From positions 868,001 to 932,000 of the forward strand of contig RSEE01000008.1 in the NCBI GenBank assembly GCA_003971905.1: a stretch of DNA of 64,000 bases, given 5' to 3'. Positions 10,693 through 20,998 of this stretch are shown piece after piece. The position numbers and the translations under genes were made by a program. Position 1 is the stretch's first letter. The number at the start of each line of letters is the position of its first letter. The notes under the pieces were generated by a model. It did no database searches. It had not been told where the DNA came from and worked only from the letters and a program-made list of their open reading frames with translations. This DNA comes from Moniliella sp. 'wahieum'. Taxonomy: Eukaryota > Basidiomycota > Moniliellomycetes > Moniliellales > Moniliellaceae.

Positions 10693-12771
10693 AGCGATCG
10701 AATCGGAAATGGGGGAGGAACGGAGAAGGTGGGCAGGGGGGTGGAGGAGGAGGAGGAGGAGGAGGAGGGAGCAGAGGCAGAGGAGGAGTGGAGGAGGCGG
10801 AGGAGAACGCCAAGATTCTCTTGGCAAGCGCAGTGAATATGTAGGAAGCCGTCCCGGCAACCTGTCGCTAGCCTTGCAAGCCAGGTTGTTAGGAACCGCC
10901 ACGCAAGACGGACGACGCGTGATGGAGTGATGCGTGACCGGTGCTGACTGGCAAACCGAGAGGTTTTGCGGTGGCCGCTGTCCCCATGCTGGGTCCATCC
11001 ACTGGTTACACCACTCCCCTGTCGATCTGTGTCCGCACGAGGGCAGTGTGCTTATTCAACATTCACCGGTCACCGCAGCATGCGCAGAAGTCACCCGGCA
11101 CAGGGCCTGTGCGCAGGCGGCACGATGCCACTGGCCCAGTGTAAGTCTCGGCATCTGGGCGATCGTCGATCAACGTGATCAGCACCGGTGGCCGGGACCT
11201 GCCGAGGTTCTGCGGCAGCCAGGCTGTGCCAGCGGCGCTCAGCCACGGCGGCACACGAAGCTCATGACGCACATGAGCGATGCATCGCCCACCAGGACAT
11301 GCCATGGGAACAGTCGAGTGTCGATTGCGGGACTGCATGACGCATTGCCGGTTACAGCTGCCGGCATTACCTGCATTATGCATTACCCTCTACCGCGACG
11401 GCCAAAGTTGTCCGTCCCGAGTAGGACAACCGCAGTAGCCCTGCACTCACAACTCGGGCTGGAGCTTGTTGAATACGTTGAATGTCGAAACACAAACACC
11501 CGTCGTGCTCGGCGTTCCGCTGGGCTTGGAAGATTGCGATACCATCGATATCATCATCGACACAGCCCCCGAGGAAACAAAGACCTTTGTGTGGCCCTGA
11601 GAATCTGCAACGCCATTAATCCAACGGGGAGGCACAGACGGTTTAACGTTTACGTCGCACAGTCCAGGCCTGCGCTGGCTGTGAGTGACTAGTGATGTGA
11701 GGCCTGTGGGGCCTGTAAGGCTTCTCAGCACTCGGTCGCAGTTCTGATTACTCAGGTCCTCAAACTCGAGTTGCCATGAGCTATTCAATACTCAGTACGC
11801 AACGTGCACTCAGCTGCGGAGTACGGTGTACTATCCGAGGCTCGGTTGCATGGACCAACGTGCAAGGCAGTTGGAGGTGTCGATCCACAGCAAGCTAGCC
11901 TAGGCTATACCAAACCCACGCTAAACCCTAGGCTCAGCCTGAGCGTTCTGCGTTCAACTGAACGTTCAACCCCAGCCGCATCGAGCCAGCCCAACCAGGC
12001 CCAGCAGGCCCAGCCACGCACAGCCACGCACCGGCGCCCATTGAATATGGGGACGGGCATAAGCTTTCCTTTCCGGTGGAGCTGGTGGGGCGGCTGAGAG
12101 CTGGCCAAGCGCTTCCTGGTCCTTCCGTGCCGGTCGCATGTGTGCCTGATGTGTGGAGCTGCCGCCGCGTGGCTGGCGCTGCACACAGGCGGGATGCGGC
12201 TGCCGAAAAGGGGTGCGTGGAGGAGGCGTTTTTCAAACCGCAGCACCCAACACTGGGCTGCGTTACTAGTTGATGCAGGTTCCTGCTGCACTGCGCCTCT
12301 GTTCTGGCGCCATGCCATACAGGCCACATGTCGCATGTCACATGTCACGGCTGCAGCCATGCGCCCCCCCCGGATCGCCGCGTACACTCACCTGGTGCTG
12401 GCCATGTCGTATACCCGGTGCCCCCTTGCATCGCCTTGGCGCGGCACAGGGCCGCACCCGGCCGCAGTAGCAGCACGGAGGCAGTGGTGCCCTGTGGTGC
12501 CTGCCGGCCGGCTGCTCGGCGCCCTGTCTGTCAGATCTCAGATGGCAAACCACACGGCAGCCAGCCGGGTCCACTACTATATAAAGCTCCACCCGTGCCG
12601 CCACCGGCTCTGTTTCGCCTTCATCTCCATCTCCTACAACCTCCCCGACTGCACGCTGGCGTGTATCCTCGACATCACCCTTCCTCTCCTCTCGTCTCTT
12701 CCTTCCCCGAGCCTCTCTCTATAACACTTTCTGCCCCCTCCCCTCTCTTTCTCCTACACTAGTCTTTTACA
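10693..12771. other. Shared divergent promoter region of the DPBB pair
   Basis: About 2.1 kb between two divergently transcribed paralogues. It has a pyrimidine/purine tract at 10740-10800, a TTGAACGTTCAA-type palindrome near 11956-11969 and a CATGTCACATGTCA word cluster at 12325-12347. A TATA box serves copy B. An uninterrupted plus-strand frame from 10934 to 11692 has no recognisable domain or codon bias, and I do not call it. Confidence 0.5.
12578..12585 (+). promoter_or_regulatory. TATA box of DPBB copy B
   Basis: TATATAAA lies 187-194 bases before the ATG at 12772, followed by CT-rich sequence typical of fungal start regions. Confidence 0.6.
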
Positions 12772-13782
12772 ATGGTTCGCCCTGTCATTGCCACTGCTCT
12801 CTTGCCCTGGCGGCAAGTCAAGTCCTTGCGAGCCACCACTCGCAGCAGCGCCGCTCCCTCGGCTCTCACCAAAACATCCACGCCGTCCATGCTGCCCGCC
12901 GTGCGGATGCCAAGCCCGAGCGCCATGAGTACATCCGCTCGAACAGCACCTTGGCCGCTCGCTCGGCCGAGCGTCGTGACAGTCAAGGCCAGGCCACCTT
13001 CTACTCCCGCCACCGAGGGCGGCTCCCAAAGCTCGTGCGGTCCCTACATTTCCGACAGCTCCAATGTCGTTGCCTTGTCCCAGGCTGGCTGGGACTACTT
13101 TGCGGGCAAGGGCATCAACCAACAGGAGTTGTGCAACAAGGCGATTACCATCAACGGCCCCTGGGGGTCGCAGCAAGCCAAGATTCTTGACACGTGCCCC
13201 CCGGATGCGTCGACCAACACCTGCGGCAACATCTGCGACATTGACTTGACGTACGACCTCTTCGGGTTGCTGGACAACTACGATGCAGGTATCTTCAACG
13301 TTCACTGGTCCTTTGACGACGGTACCCCCTCTCCCTGTGGTTCCGGGTCTGGGTCTTCGCATTCATCCTCTTCGAGCTCCTCCCCATCGCCCACTCACAA
13401 GTCGGCCGTGGCCCACCCTACTAGCTCGTCCTCGTCTTCGCGTTCACCTTCGCCCTCTCCCTCGTCTTCGTCGTCTGGCTCGTCGAGCTCGTTTGCCACC
13501 ACCCTCCAATGGTGGGACGACGTTGACCCTCAATGGTGCCCGGGCGTTACCATCCCGTCTGGGGCTGTTACAGCTGCCGTGGGCCCAACCAGTCAATACC
13601 CCAACGAGAAACTCGCCGACACTTGCGGCAAGTGGCTCACGATTGAGGCTGATGGCAAGAAAACGCAGGCGATTGCCGTCGAGTGGGTTCCTGACACGAC
13701 CCAAAACCTTCTTGCTGTCGGAAACGCATACAACGACATTGTTGGCTCGGGCAGCGGCTCCGTCACTTGGAGCTTCAACTAA
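12772..13782 (+). CDS. Secreted double-DPBB (barwin/expansin-like) protein, copy B
   Basis: A paralogue of copy A with the same order: signal peptide (MVRPVIATALL), a basic propeptide-like stretch, first DPBB unit, Ser-rich linker, second DPBB unit. The first unit has GQATFYS, SCGPYISDSSNVV, WGSQQAKILDTCP and NICDIDLTYDLF. The second has TLQWWDDVDPQWCPG, CGKWLTIEADGKK, VEWVPDTTQNLLAVG and ends VTWSFN. The Cys positions match copy A. No intron is visible where copy A has two. Two one-base breaks occur near 12808 (signal peptide) and 13010. Probably a cell-wall-associated or secreted carbohydrate-binding protein. A TATA box is about 190 bases upstream. Confidence 0.8.
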   Translation: MVRPVIATALLPWRQVKSLRATTRSSAAPSALTKTSTPSMLPAVRMPSPSAMSTSARTAPWPLARPSVVTVKARPPSTPATEGGSQSSCGPYISDSSNVVALSQAGWDYFAGKGINQQELCNKAITINGPWGSQQAKILDTCPPDASTNTCGNICDIDLTYDLFGLLDNYDAGIFNVHWSFDDGTPSPCGSGSGSSHSSSSSSSPSPTHKSAVAHPTSSSSSSRSPSPSPSSSSSGSSSSFATTLQWWDDVDPQWCPGVTIPSGAVTAAVGPTSQYPNEKLADTCGKWLTIEADGKKTQAIAVEWVPDTTQNLLAVGNAYNDIVGSGSGSVTWSFN

Positions 13783-15838
13783 GCTCCATTCGTCTTCTTT
13801 CTTTTTTCATCCCTCCAAGGTTCGTGGGCCGGATCCTACGTGAGTCCTTGGAGGGCATTCTGTCCTCTTTATCCATTGCAATTACCGTGGCTGTGCCCTT
13901 TTCATATCCCACTTGCTCACATTGTTCATGTGGAATGGTTCCCCTGGATGATGTCTGTAATTCCATTATTGGTATTCACCGGTTCACCTATTGCGTTCTC
14001 GTCAGATACAGTCCGTAGATTCGTATGGGCACAGGTCGTTGGTTGCCGGTTGAGCCTGACGGAAAAGTTACTCTGAATGTCTTCAGAGTGTGCCGGCGAA
14101 ACCCGGGTGTGCATTCGTTCCAGGGCGGGTAGGCATGTACCCTTTAAGCCCCAGGAGCATCCGGTTTCAAGCCAGGGTAAGGACCGACCATGGCATGGAA
14201 GCGAAGCGTGTCCAGCCACTGTCCTTGTCATGGCGAGAAGCACAGGGGCCAAGTCGGCTGTGGCGGCGTGGGGCATGCTCTTGTTTATGCGTTGAATGCG
14301 GTACTAAGGCGTGCACGTTGTCTAACGTGGATCGTATTGGCCATACCCCTGGTGATCCAGATCTCATCGGTATTCAGTGACACGTGGCCAGATGCACACA
14401 GTGCATCGAGGAAGCGCTCCGGACTTTCCACGGGCTAGAGCCGTAACAGATCGAGGCCAGCAGTAACTTAGGCATGAACGCGTTGACGCAGCACAAAGGC
14501 AGGAGATGAAAGCACAGGGGGTGTGAATACGCACCTCATGCGCACAGCCGCCCCACTGCGAGCATGAGACACGTCGATAACCAGACCCGGAAGAAGCATT
14601 TGCACTTGGAGGCGCAAGCGAAACCATATGCTAGTAGACAAAAGGAAAGAGGGTATCTGGATGAGGCGCGTTGACGAATGGCCACGTGGTATTTTGGCTT
14701 CTTGCACAGTGCGATTGCTGGCTCTCTTCAACGCCACTCGTTACCTCGTTACCATCCCTAGATGGACTGATTTCGTTCACAGCCACGTCCATACAACATG
14801 GATATACCAATGGTCCTCTGCTTTCTCGATCTCAACGATGTCCTATAAGTGCACAGGTAAAAGGAGGAGACAGGAGTTGGGTCAAACTCAGACTGGGTAA
14901 GAGAAGAGGAAGGAAGGGGAGTGGCACTAGGACAGAGGATGGGAGTAGTGACACGGCGCCTGCATGCGGTGACCATGGAGGCGGCCTGCCCTCTTTGACC
15001 CTTTTGGTCAACAAGACGTTGTCATTACCTCACGCCTTGACTCTTTTGAGCTACATTCATCATTTCCTCTCTTTCTCTAGTTTACTCGAGAGCTGGACAA
15101 AGCTCAACTCGGCTGTCGATCACGCTTGTGCTCTTTACAGTGTCCATTGACGGCGAAAGCGCATTGAGGGATTTCACTATCTGAGGGATTTCACTATCGA
15201 GAAAAGTTGGAGAGTCACCTTGCCTTTTCTATCCAATCAAACGGAGCGAATGAGATGACTACAGAACCAACGAGAGCCCGGGGGGGAAAGGAGGATGGAA
15301 CAAAAGGAAGCTATGCCGCAATTGAAAGGTGTCCCCTTCTTGCAGTTCTGTGACAGCTGGGCAGCGGTCCTCAGTTTTGTCGCCACATTCGTGAGCCAGT
15401 CTGTCCACTGTTGGCGTCCGGTAGCGTATATATCTTTCTCACCCAAACAAGCGATTCTCCACCAGGTTCTAGGGTGAGTAGAACTGGTGTACCCACGGAG
15501 CTCCCAACGCGCCACACTTTGCCTTGTGTTCCTCCCCATCTATTTTCTTCCGGTTCTACCTGCGGCATTTCTTGAGGCCCGAAAAGTGCCTTAGCACAGG
15601 GCTATACTGACTCGCTATTAAATCCATCGGACTAAGACCCCCTTATTGGACTCTTCAGCATCTTGTTCCAGAGGTGGTTCCACTATGGGAGGCGGGTGAG
15701 GGGGGGAGTTGCATAAACTAAAGAGAGAGTGAACGGCTGCTAAGTCCAAGCATAACGTTTTTCAATGGGAATGGGCCCATGAATACAGATGGAGCAAGCG
15801 CGTTCAAGAAGGGGAACGAGCAAGCCTCGTTGCCAGAC
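13783..15838. other. Gene-poor spacer
   Basis: About 2 kb in which I find no supportable gene. It holds the 3' region of copy B and a short direct repeat (GAGGGATTTCACTATC twice, about 15165-15200). Short frames on both strands lack domains and the GC-rich third positions of real genes here. Confidence 0.5.
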
Positions 15839-16388
15839 TTAGTCAAGCTGCTCAACCTCAGCCTCAGCGTCCTTCTTCTCAACGTCAAACGTCTCGGGCT
15901 GGGGAAAGGGAACGAGGGTCAGGATCCATCGCAAAGGAGCAACCAGATTGAATACGTACAACATCGGGAACGTCATCGGCGGAAGCGCCCTGGGCCTGCA
16001 TCATCTGGTACGACTGGGCCAGCTGCCGGAGCGAGGCCATCGCCTCGGGGCCGAGCTGGTTAAGGATGCCAGGCACGAGCTCGGTCATGTCCTTGTCCTC
16101 ACCATGGCCGGTGACAATGTGAGTGTTGGCGTCCTTGACAAGGGCAATGTTAGGGCGGGTGAAGTGGAGCACCTTGCCATCGTCCTTGAACATGTTGACC
16201 TCCTCGTACCCGGTCATGGGCAGCACGCCGCCCAGCTTCTTGAGCGCCGCACCCAGCTTCTTGTCGTTGCCGCCCTCGACGGCAGACTTGGGCGCAGTCT
16301 TCTTCACAACCTTGCGGCGGGGAGCACCCTTGCCACCCTGCCGGCTGGCAGCCTGGAGCTTAGCGAGCTTCTCTTGGTCAACAACCAT
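15839..16388 (-). CDS. EGD1: Nascent polypeptide-associated complex subunit beta (BTF3/Egd1)
   Basis: NAC beta pairs with NAC alpha at the ribosome exit and shields new chains. It starts [14 protein letters not shown], has the ribosome-contact RRKVVKK motif, then the NAC domain with [20 protein letters not shown] and [20 protein letters not shown]. Exon 1 is 16388-15960. A 61-nt intron (GTACGT to CCCCAG, 15899-15959) leads to exon 2, 15898-15839, ending in an acidic tail ([19 protein letters not shown]). The 162-residue product has no frame break. The DVPDV-intron-PETFDV join matches the DVPELVENFDE end of BTF3. Confidence 0.95.
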
Positions 16389-16715
16389 GGTGTGGGCGAA
16401 GGTGGGGGTGGGACAGAACCAAGTTGCGTGGCCGCCGCCCACCAGGAAGTCCGCAGGGCCGAACAATCGTGCGACCCCCGCCCCCGGCAAGAGAGCAGTC
16501 TCCCTTCGAACGAGGAAGAACCAGAGCGCTAGGGTTGGTGGGAAGGGTCTTGTCACAGGCTGGTCACTCGCTCACGTGACCCCGTCTTCTTTCCATCCCC
16601 GGTTGCTCGCTTGCCATCCATCGGTGCTTGGTCGGTTCTCGACTGAACTGCCGCGCCCTCGCCCTCGCCCTCTTCCTTCCTTTCCCCATCGCACAATGTA
16701 TTTTCACACTCTGGC

Positions 16716-17039
16716 ATGGGGCAGCCCCGCATCCCTCTACCAGCAGGACGGGAGCGCATCCTGCTTACCATCACCGATCACAAGAGCCTCTTCCGCCTCC
16801 ATAGCCTTTCCCGCTCTTCTCACTCTCTGGCATGTTTGGACCGAGTCGCCAATGAGACTCCCACGCGTGTCCCCTGGCAAGCAACCAAATATGGGGTGCG
16901 ATCGCTCCGAAGCATCGACTATTACATTGCCGACGCATGGGTATCCAGCAACGAGGGAGGAGTTGGTTCAATGTCCCTCGTCCTCCGTCCAATAAAGACG
17001 ATCCGGCGTTTCGGCCCACCTGTCTCATCCAAATCCTAG
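16716..17039 (+). CDS. Uncertain small hypothetical gene
   Basis: A plus-strand frame of 107 residues starts at ATG 16716 behind a CT-rich leader. It includes ERILLTITDHKSLFRL and VRSLRSIDYYIADAW. A second frame from ATG 16696 is also open. I recognise no family. The promoter-like leader, divergent from NAC beta, is the main reason to list it. It may have an indel or intron, and may run on towards 17170. Confidence 0.25.
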   Translation: MGQPRIPLPAGRERILLTITDHKSLFRLHSLSRSSHSLACLDRVANETPTRVPWQATKYGVRSLRSIDYYIADAWVSSNEGGVGSMSLVLRPIKTIRRFGPPVSSKS

Positions 17040-17173
17040 TGCTGGTCGAGAAAGTACCACGACATCCAAGCCGACGCGCATGTCGTGTCTCTCTGGCTGA
17101 AAGGGCACCAGTCCAGAGAGGGGAAAAGAGAATATTTGGCAGGAAGATACCATTGGATCGACCCAGTCCCGTA

Positions 17174-17523
17174 TTACTTGTCCAAGCTTTCGAGGAACTT
17201 TTCCAGATCAAAGTCTGGGCTGTCTGGGTCGGTTATGACTGCAGGCACAAAGGAAGGAGGTCAGCGCCAAGTCGTGCAAACGTCCGGAAGGGGTTGCGTA
17301 CCACCAGTCATCTTCGGGGCTGGATGGAGCTTGGCCCACTTGGCCTTGGCCTGCTCCACCAGCTCTTGCCGGTGGGCCTTGATAGCGGCGAGGTGGGCCT
17401 TGTCTGCGTCCCCTGGAGCGAATAGCGGTGGTAGATACCGTACGCCACGCCTCCCAAAAACGCCTGGTAGCGGGCGACGTTGACCAGCGGGGTAGGATTG
17501 AAGAGGGCGGAGATAGACGACAT
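17174..17523 (-). CDS. TIM11: Mitochondrial ATP synthase subunit e
   Basis: A small inner-membrane subunit needed for ATP synthase dimers and cristae shape. It starts MSSISALFNPTPLVNVARYQ and has a glycine-rich membrane helix with FLGGVAYGIYH (the GxxxG zone). A coiled segment follows with AAIKAHRQELVEQAKAKWAKLHP. Exon 1 is 17523-17305; an intron at 17239-17304 (GTGGTA to CTGCAG) leads to exon 2, 17238-17174, ending DFDLEKFLESLDK. One base is missing after the membrane helix near 17430. With it restored the protein is about 94 residues, the usual size. Confidence 0.85.
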
Positions 17524-19061
17524 GGTCGGTGGTGCGTCGCTGGACAGGCAGGACTGGTGGCTGGGCGGTGCGATGGGTCAAGCAGGTGCCGTGGCCAGCG
17601 AACGAGCGGCCGTCGGGTCGGGCCAAGGAGGGGGAGCAGCCGAGACGACTCCGGGACGACTGGGCCGCACGACGGCAGTGACTAGTGCTAGTGACGCAGC
17701 ACGTGCGGGGTTGGCTAGTCGCTTCCGCCCACATTTGTAAGAGGACAACTAGCAGCGTTGCAATTTGAAACAGTTTTCTGACACTGTCCGTCGGCACTCA
17801 ACGTACTCAACCCAGAGCATTTGTATATGAAGTGGCTAGCACCGGCACAGCGGGGGACCTTGCTTCCTGACCATCCTGGCCCGTCTTGCTCCATCACCAC
17901 CGAGCATGGACGTTCACTTGGACCACGCCATTTGTTGCCCTCCACTGGCCCGTACTTCACGCATTTGGTTACCAGCGCGATCTCGAGGTGCATGTTGGTC
18001 CTGGCTTCAAGCAACTCACGTCCGTCTTTTGACGCCCATGTGAAAAGTTGGCCGAGCGATGCGGGCGAGGTGCGACAACAGCTCGGCCTGCTCGCCAACC
18101 ACCCTTTCAGGATGACGCCGGTAAACACTCCAGGATTTTTGTGGTGCTGTGAGAGGGAAGGACCCTGCGATGACAGCAAGTCTCCATTCACAATCACCAT
18201 CATGTCAGATGTGCACCTCGACTGGAAGCGAGATGGGGCTACTTGGCTGCAGTATTTACGTGAATTGGAACGGTCTTGCTTTATGCCCTCTGCGCCCTTT
18301 TGTGTTGTTTAAGTTGCCGTCACTATTCTTCCGATTCTCGCATTGAAAGGACAACACATTGTGGTGATGTACACACAAGATCAAGTTCTCATCCCACACG
18401 ATCTTACCCCTTCTCTGACCATCATTTTCCGAAGGCACCATCCCCCCTGACATCCTATAGTTTCGCTGCTCGAAGCCCCATCACAACTGGTAGTATCCAC
18501 ACTCCCCACATAATATTGCCCTCAATCTACACCCACCTTTGCACAGATCGAAGAGATTGCAGTGCTGGGACACCACTTGATTTGATCCACAATTTATATA
18601 GGGCACGATCCGCAAGATGCTGCCAGTCGACTCCCCAAATATATACATGCTTCCTATCGGTTTCCCATCCTCCCATTTGAAGCACCGGCGGTAGCTCCTA
18701 AGAAAAAGCCCTCGTCCTTGCCTGTAGGCAAGAGGGAAGAGAGACGCGTACACACATCCAATGTAAGGGTGGTTGTGATCGAATCCAGAAAACGGCTATG
18801 GGACGATCACCAAGAAGTTGGTGCAGCCAGACTCCGATAGGAGGCTTTTATGCAGTCTGGAAAATGAGGTTAATTGAAAGGTGAGTGGGTGTGCGATACA
18901 CGCCACACGAGAGAGAAACACGTGGGTATTGGTATCATGAACATATGCGAAGAATGGAAAGGTTGGAGTCTTGACAGCCCTCTTCTAACTCAAATGGCAG
19001 ACACTCAAGTCCGCAAGGGGGAAAGGGAAGGGTACAAAGACACGAATGAAATGGGAGGTGG
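17524..19061. other. Gene-poor spacer
   Basis: About 1.5 kb. A minus-strand frame (18203 to 17715, 162 residues) and a plus-strand frame (17821 to 18312) overlap. Neither has a domain or the codon pattern of nearby genes, so I call neither. The 18.3-18.9 kb part is more AT-rich and looks like UTR or spacer. Confidence 0.4.
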
Positions 19062-20197
19062 TTATTCCTTGGGTGTAGCGTTGGGGGCGGAGTCCGTGAC
19101 CTCCTCATCTTTCTCCTTGGAGGCGGGCTCTTCTAGCGGTTTATTGTCGAGGGCCACCTTGAGAACCAATTTGCGCCCTTGAAGTTCCTTATCGTTAAAG
19201 GTTTCGATTGCTTCCTGTTGCTGCTCATGGGTGGCAAAGTCGACAAACGCATACCCACGGCTCTTCCATTCCCCCACCATTCGCTTCTTCGGCTTAACAA
19301 GCGCGTCCGCGTCTGCTTCGTCCGCCGCCTCAGCCTCTTCCTTCTTAGCATCAGTCAACTTCCTCACCCTCCGCACTACTGTGGTGCGGGCAATGGAGAG
19401 CTTCTTGATGGTAAGATTTTGTCCTTCTCGAAAAAGGCCTGGAGCTCGGGTTCCTTCACAGTGTAAGCCAAGTTGGCGACAAAGACAAGAGTCTCCGTAG
19501 GAGGACCAGTTGGTCCATCCTTATTGCCCGGTGCCGCCCCGATTGACTTCTTACCCTTCTTCTTCTGCGGCGGTTTATGGGTGATGGTCTTGCCCTTGGG
19601 ATTGGTCTCCTCTGCAGGCTCTCTGAAGCGCTGGTAGAGGGAGAAGAGGAGACGTCGGCGTTGGACTGGCGCTCCTTACGCGCCTTGCGGTTCAGCCAGG
19701 ATTCGGCGGTGGTGTGTTTCAAAGCTTCGATGACCAGCGGCCGACCAGCGACGTCGATGTTGTTGTACTCGGCAATCGCCCTCGAAGCATCCTCGGCACC
19801 ATCAAAGGTAACAAAGCCATACCCCCGGGGACGAGTTCCGTGACGGATAATCTGCACGTTCGACCTGGGGTGTGCGGGCACCCAACATCAGTACGGTGCG
19901 ACCCAATATCTATACTAGAGACACACGTACACAGCCAGCGTAGGAGCAAAGATAGCCTTGAGATCAGCCTCGTTGAGGGAAGGGCTGAGCTGGCGGACAA
20001 AGACTTTCTGTGGGGGAGGACGGTGTAGGTTAGCAGTGCTTGCACCGGCCGTGCCCATCTGCACGCACCTTGGCCAGTTCATCTAGGTCCGCGGGAGTGC
20101 GCTTGCTAGGCGGAGTCACGTAGGCACCAGCGGGGGTGGCGGCGGCCGTAGAAAGGGAGGGGGGCTCGGAGGGGGCAGTGTCGACGGCGACGGACAT
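19062..20197 (-). CDS. Two-RRM RNA-binding protein
   Basis: Exon 1 (20197-20069) encodes MSVAVDTAPSEPPSL and LDELAK. Intron 20008-20068. Exon 2 (20007-19931) starts RRM1 with KVFVRQLSPSLNEADLKAIF. Intron 19865-19930 (GTACGT to CCCCAG). Exon 3 (19864-19062) completes RRM1 with RGYGFVTFDGAEDASRAI, then a Lys-rich linker. RRM2 follows with ETLVFVANLAYTVKEPELQAFF and RGYAFVDFATHEQQQEAI, with an acidic Ala-rich insert between its RNP motifs. Frame breaks lie near 19610-19640 and 19410 (one A short in ACAAAATCTTACC). An upstream in-frame ATG at 20293 would add a Pro/Ser-rich N-terminus. The RNA target is unknown; similarity to Rnp24-type proteins is only an impression. Confidence 0.75.
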
Positions 20198-20330
20198 GGG
20201 GCGGGAGGAGACGTGAGGATAAGAGGGTGAAGGCGGAGGCGGAGGTGAGGGTGAGGCGGAGGCGGAGGATAGAGGCCCTGCGTTGGGGGCCAATTTAAGT
20301 GGCGCGGCGTGCGCCAGCAGCTGCGCCAGG

Positions 20331-20420
20331 TGCTTAGCTGGTTAACTGCTTAGCTGGTTAACTGCTTAGCTGGTTAACTGCTTAGCTGGTTAACTGCTTA
20401 GCTGCTTAGCTGCTTAGCTG
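20331..20420. repeat. Nested 16-bp / 8-bp tandem repeat
   Basis: Four perfect copies of a 16-base unit (TGCTTAGCTGGTTAAC) are followed by three copies of its first 8 bases. The array sits between the divergent RRM and Slm1-like genes, in the likely shared promoter of about 700 bases. The rest of that spacer is GC-rich with no gene. Confidence 0.95.
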
Positions 20421-20998
20421 GGCTGCGCCAAGGGGGGACTGAGTAGGGGCGGCCGGCACAGCAGCGTGTCTGTCGTGTGCGGGGGCTGCCCGGGCTGCGA
20501 GGGCGCGTGGCAGCTGTCGAGCACACGCCGCCCTCCACACTGGCGCCCTGCCCGCCGTCCCCCTGCCGCCCCCCCGCAGGCTGCGGCAGAATGGCCTGGA
20601 CGTCTGGCCTCTGAACATTGAACTGTTCAATACTGAAGGCCATGCTTTCAAGTTGCAAGTTGGGTGTTCCTTGGCATCATGCATCGGCTGCGGCTGCCAT
20701 GCGCATGACATCATGGACGTGCCCCGTGCGTACCCGCGTCACAGTGTCATTTAGTTGCTACACTGGCCCCGCCGCCGGTGCGTTCGCAGTTCGGCCGCGT
20801 GCACTAGGCAGGATGGGAGCGAACAGCGCCACCGAACGCGTGCGTCGACGTACAAGCGGCTCACCTCCCCCCCCGCTGCTTTGTTGGGCCACGATCGCTT
20901 TAAGTAGCTTGCTCTCTCTGATTAACCACCTCTCCTGCGCTGGGGCCCGCTTCGTGTTGTGCCCCACCACACTGCCGGGTGCTGCTGTCGCTGTCATC

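Noticed and set aside
9863-10930. 355-residue plus-strand frame, Gly/Arg-rich
   Set aside because: It is antisense to DPBB copy A, whose domains and introns are clear. GC-rich codons leave long open antisense frames.
10934-11692. 252-residue plus-strand frame in the DPBB spacer
   Set aside because: No domain, no codon bias like neighbours, and it lies in a promoter-like region.
17715-18312. Overlapping 160-residue frames on both strands
   Set aside because: No domain, signal peptide or codon preference supports either strand.
20331-20420. CRISPR-like spacing of repeats
   Set aside because: The units are directly adjacent with no spacers, in a eukaryotic genome; it is a plain tandem repeat.
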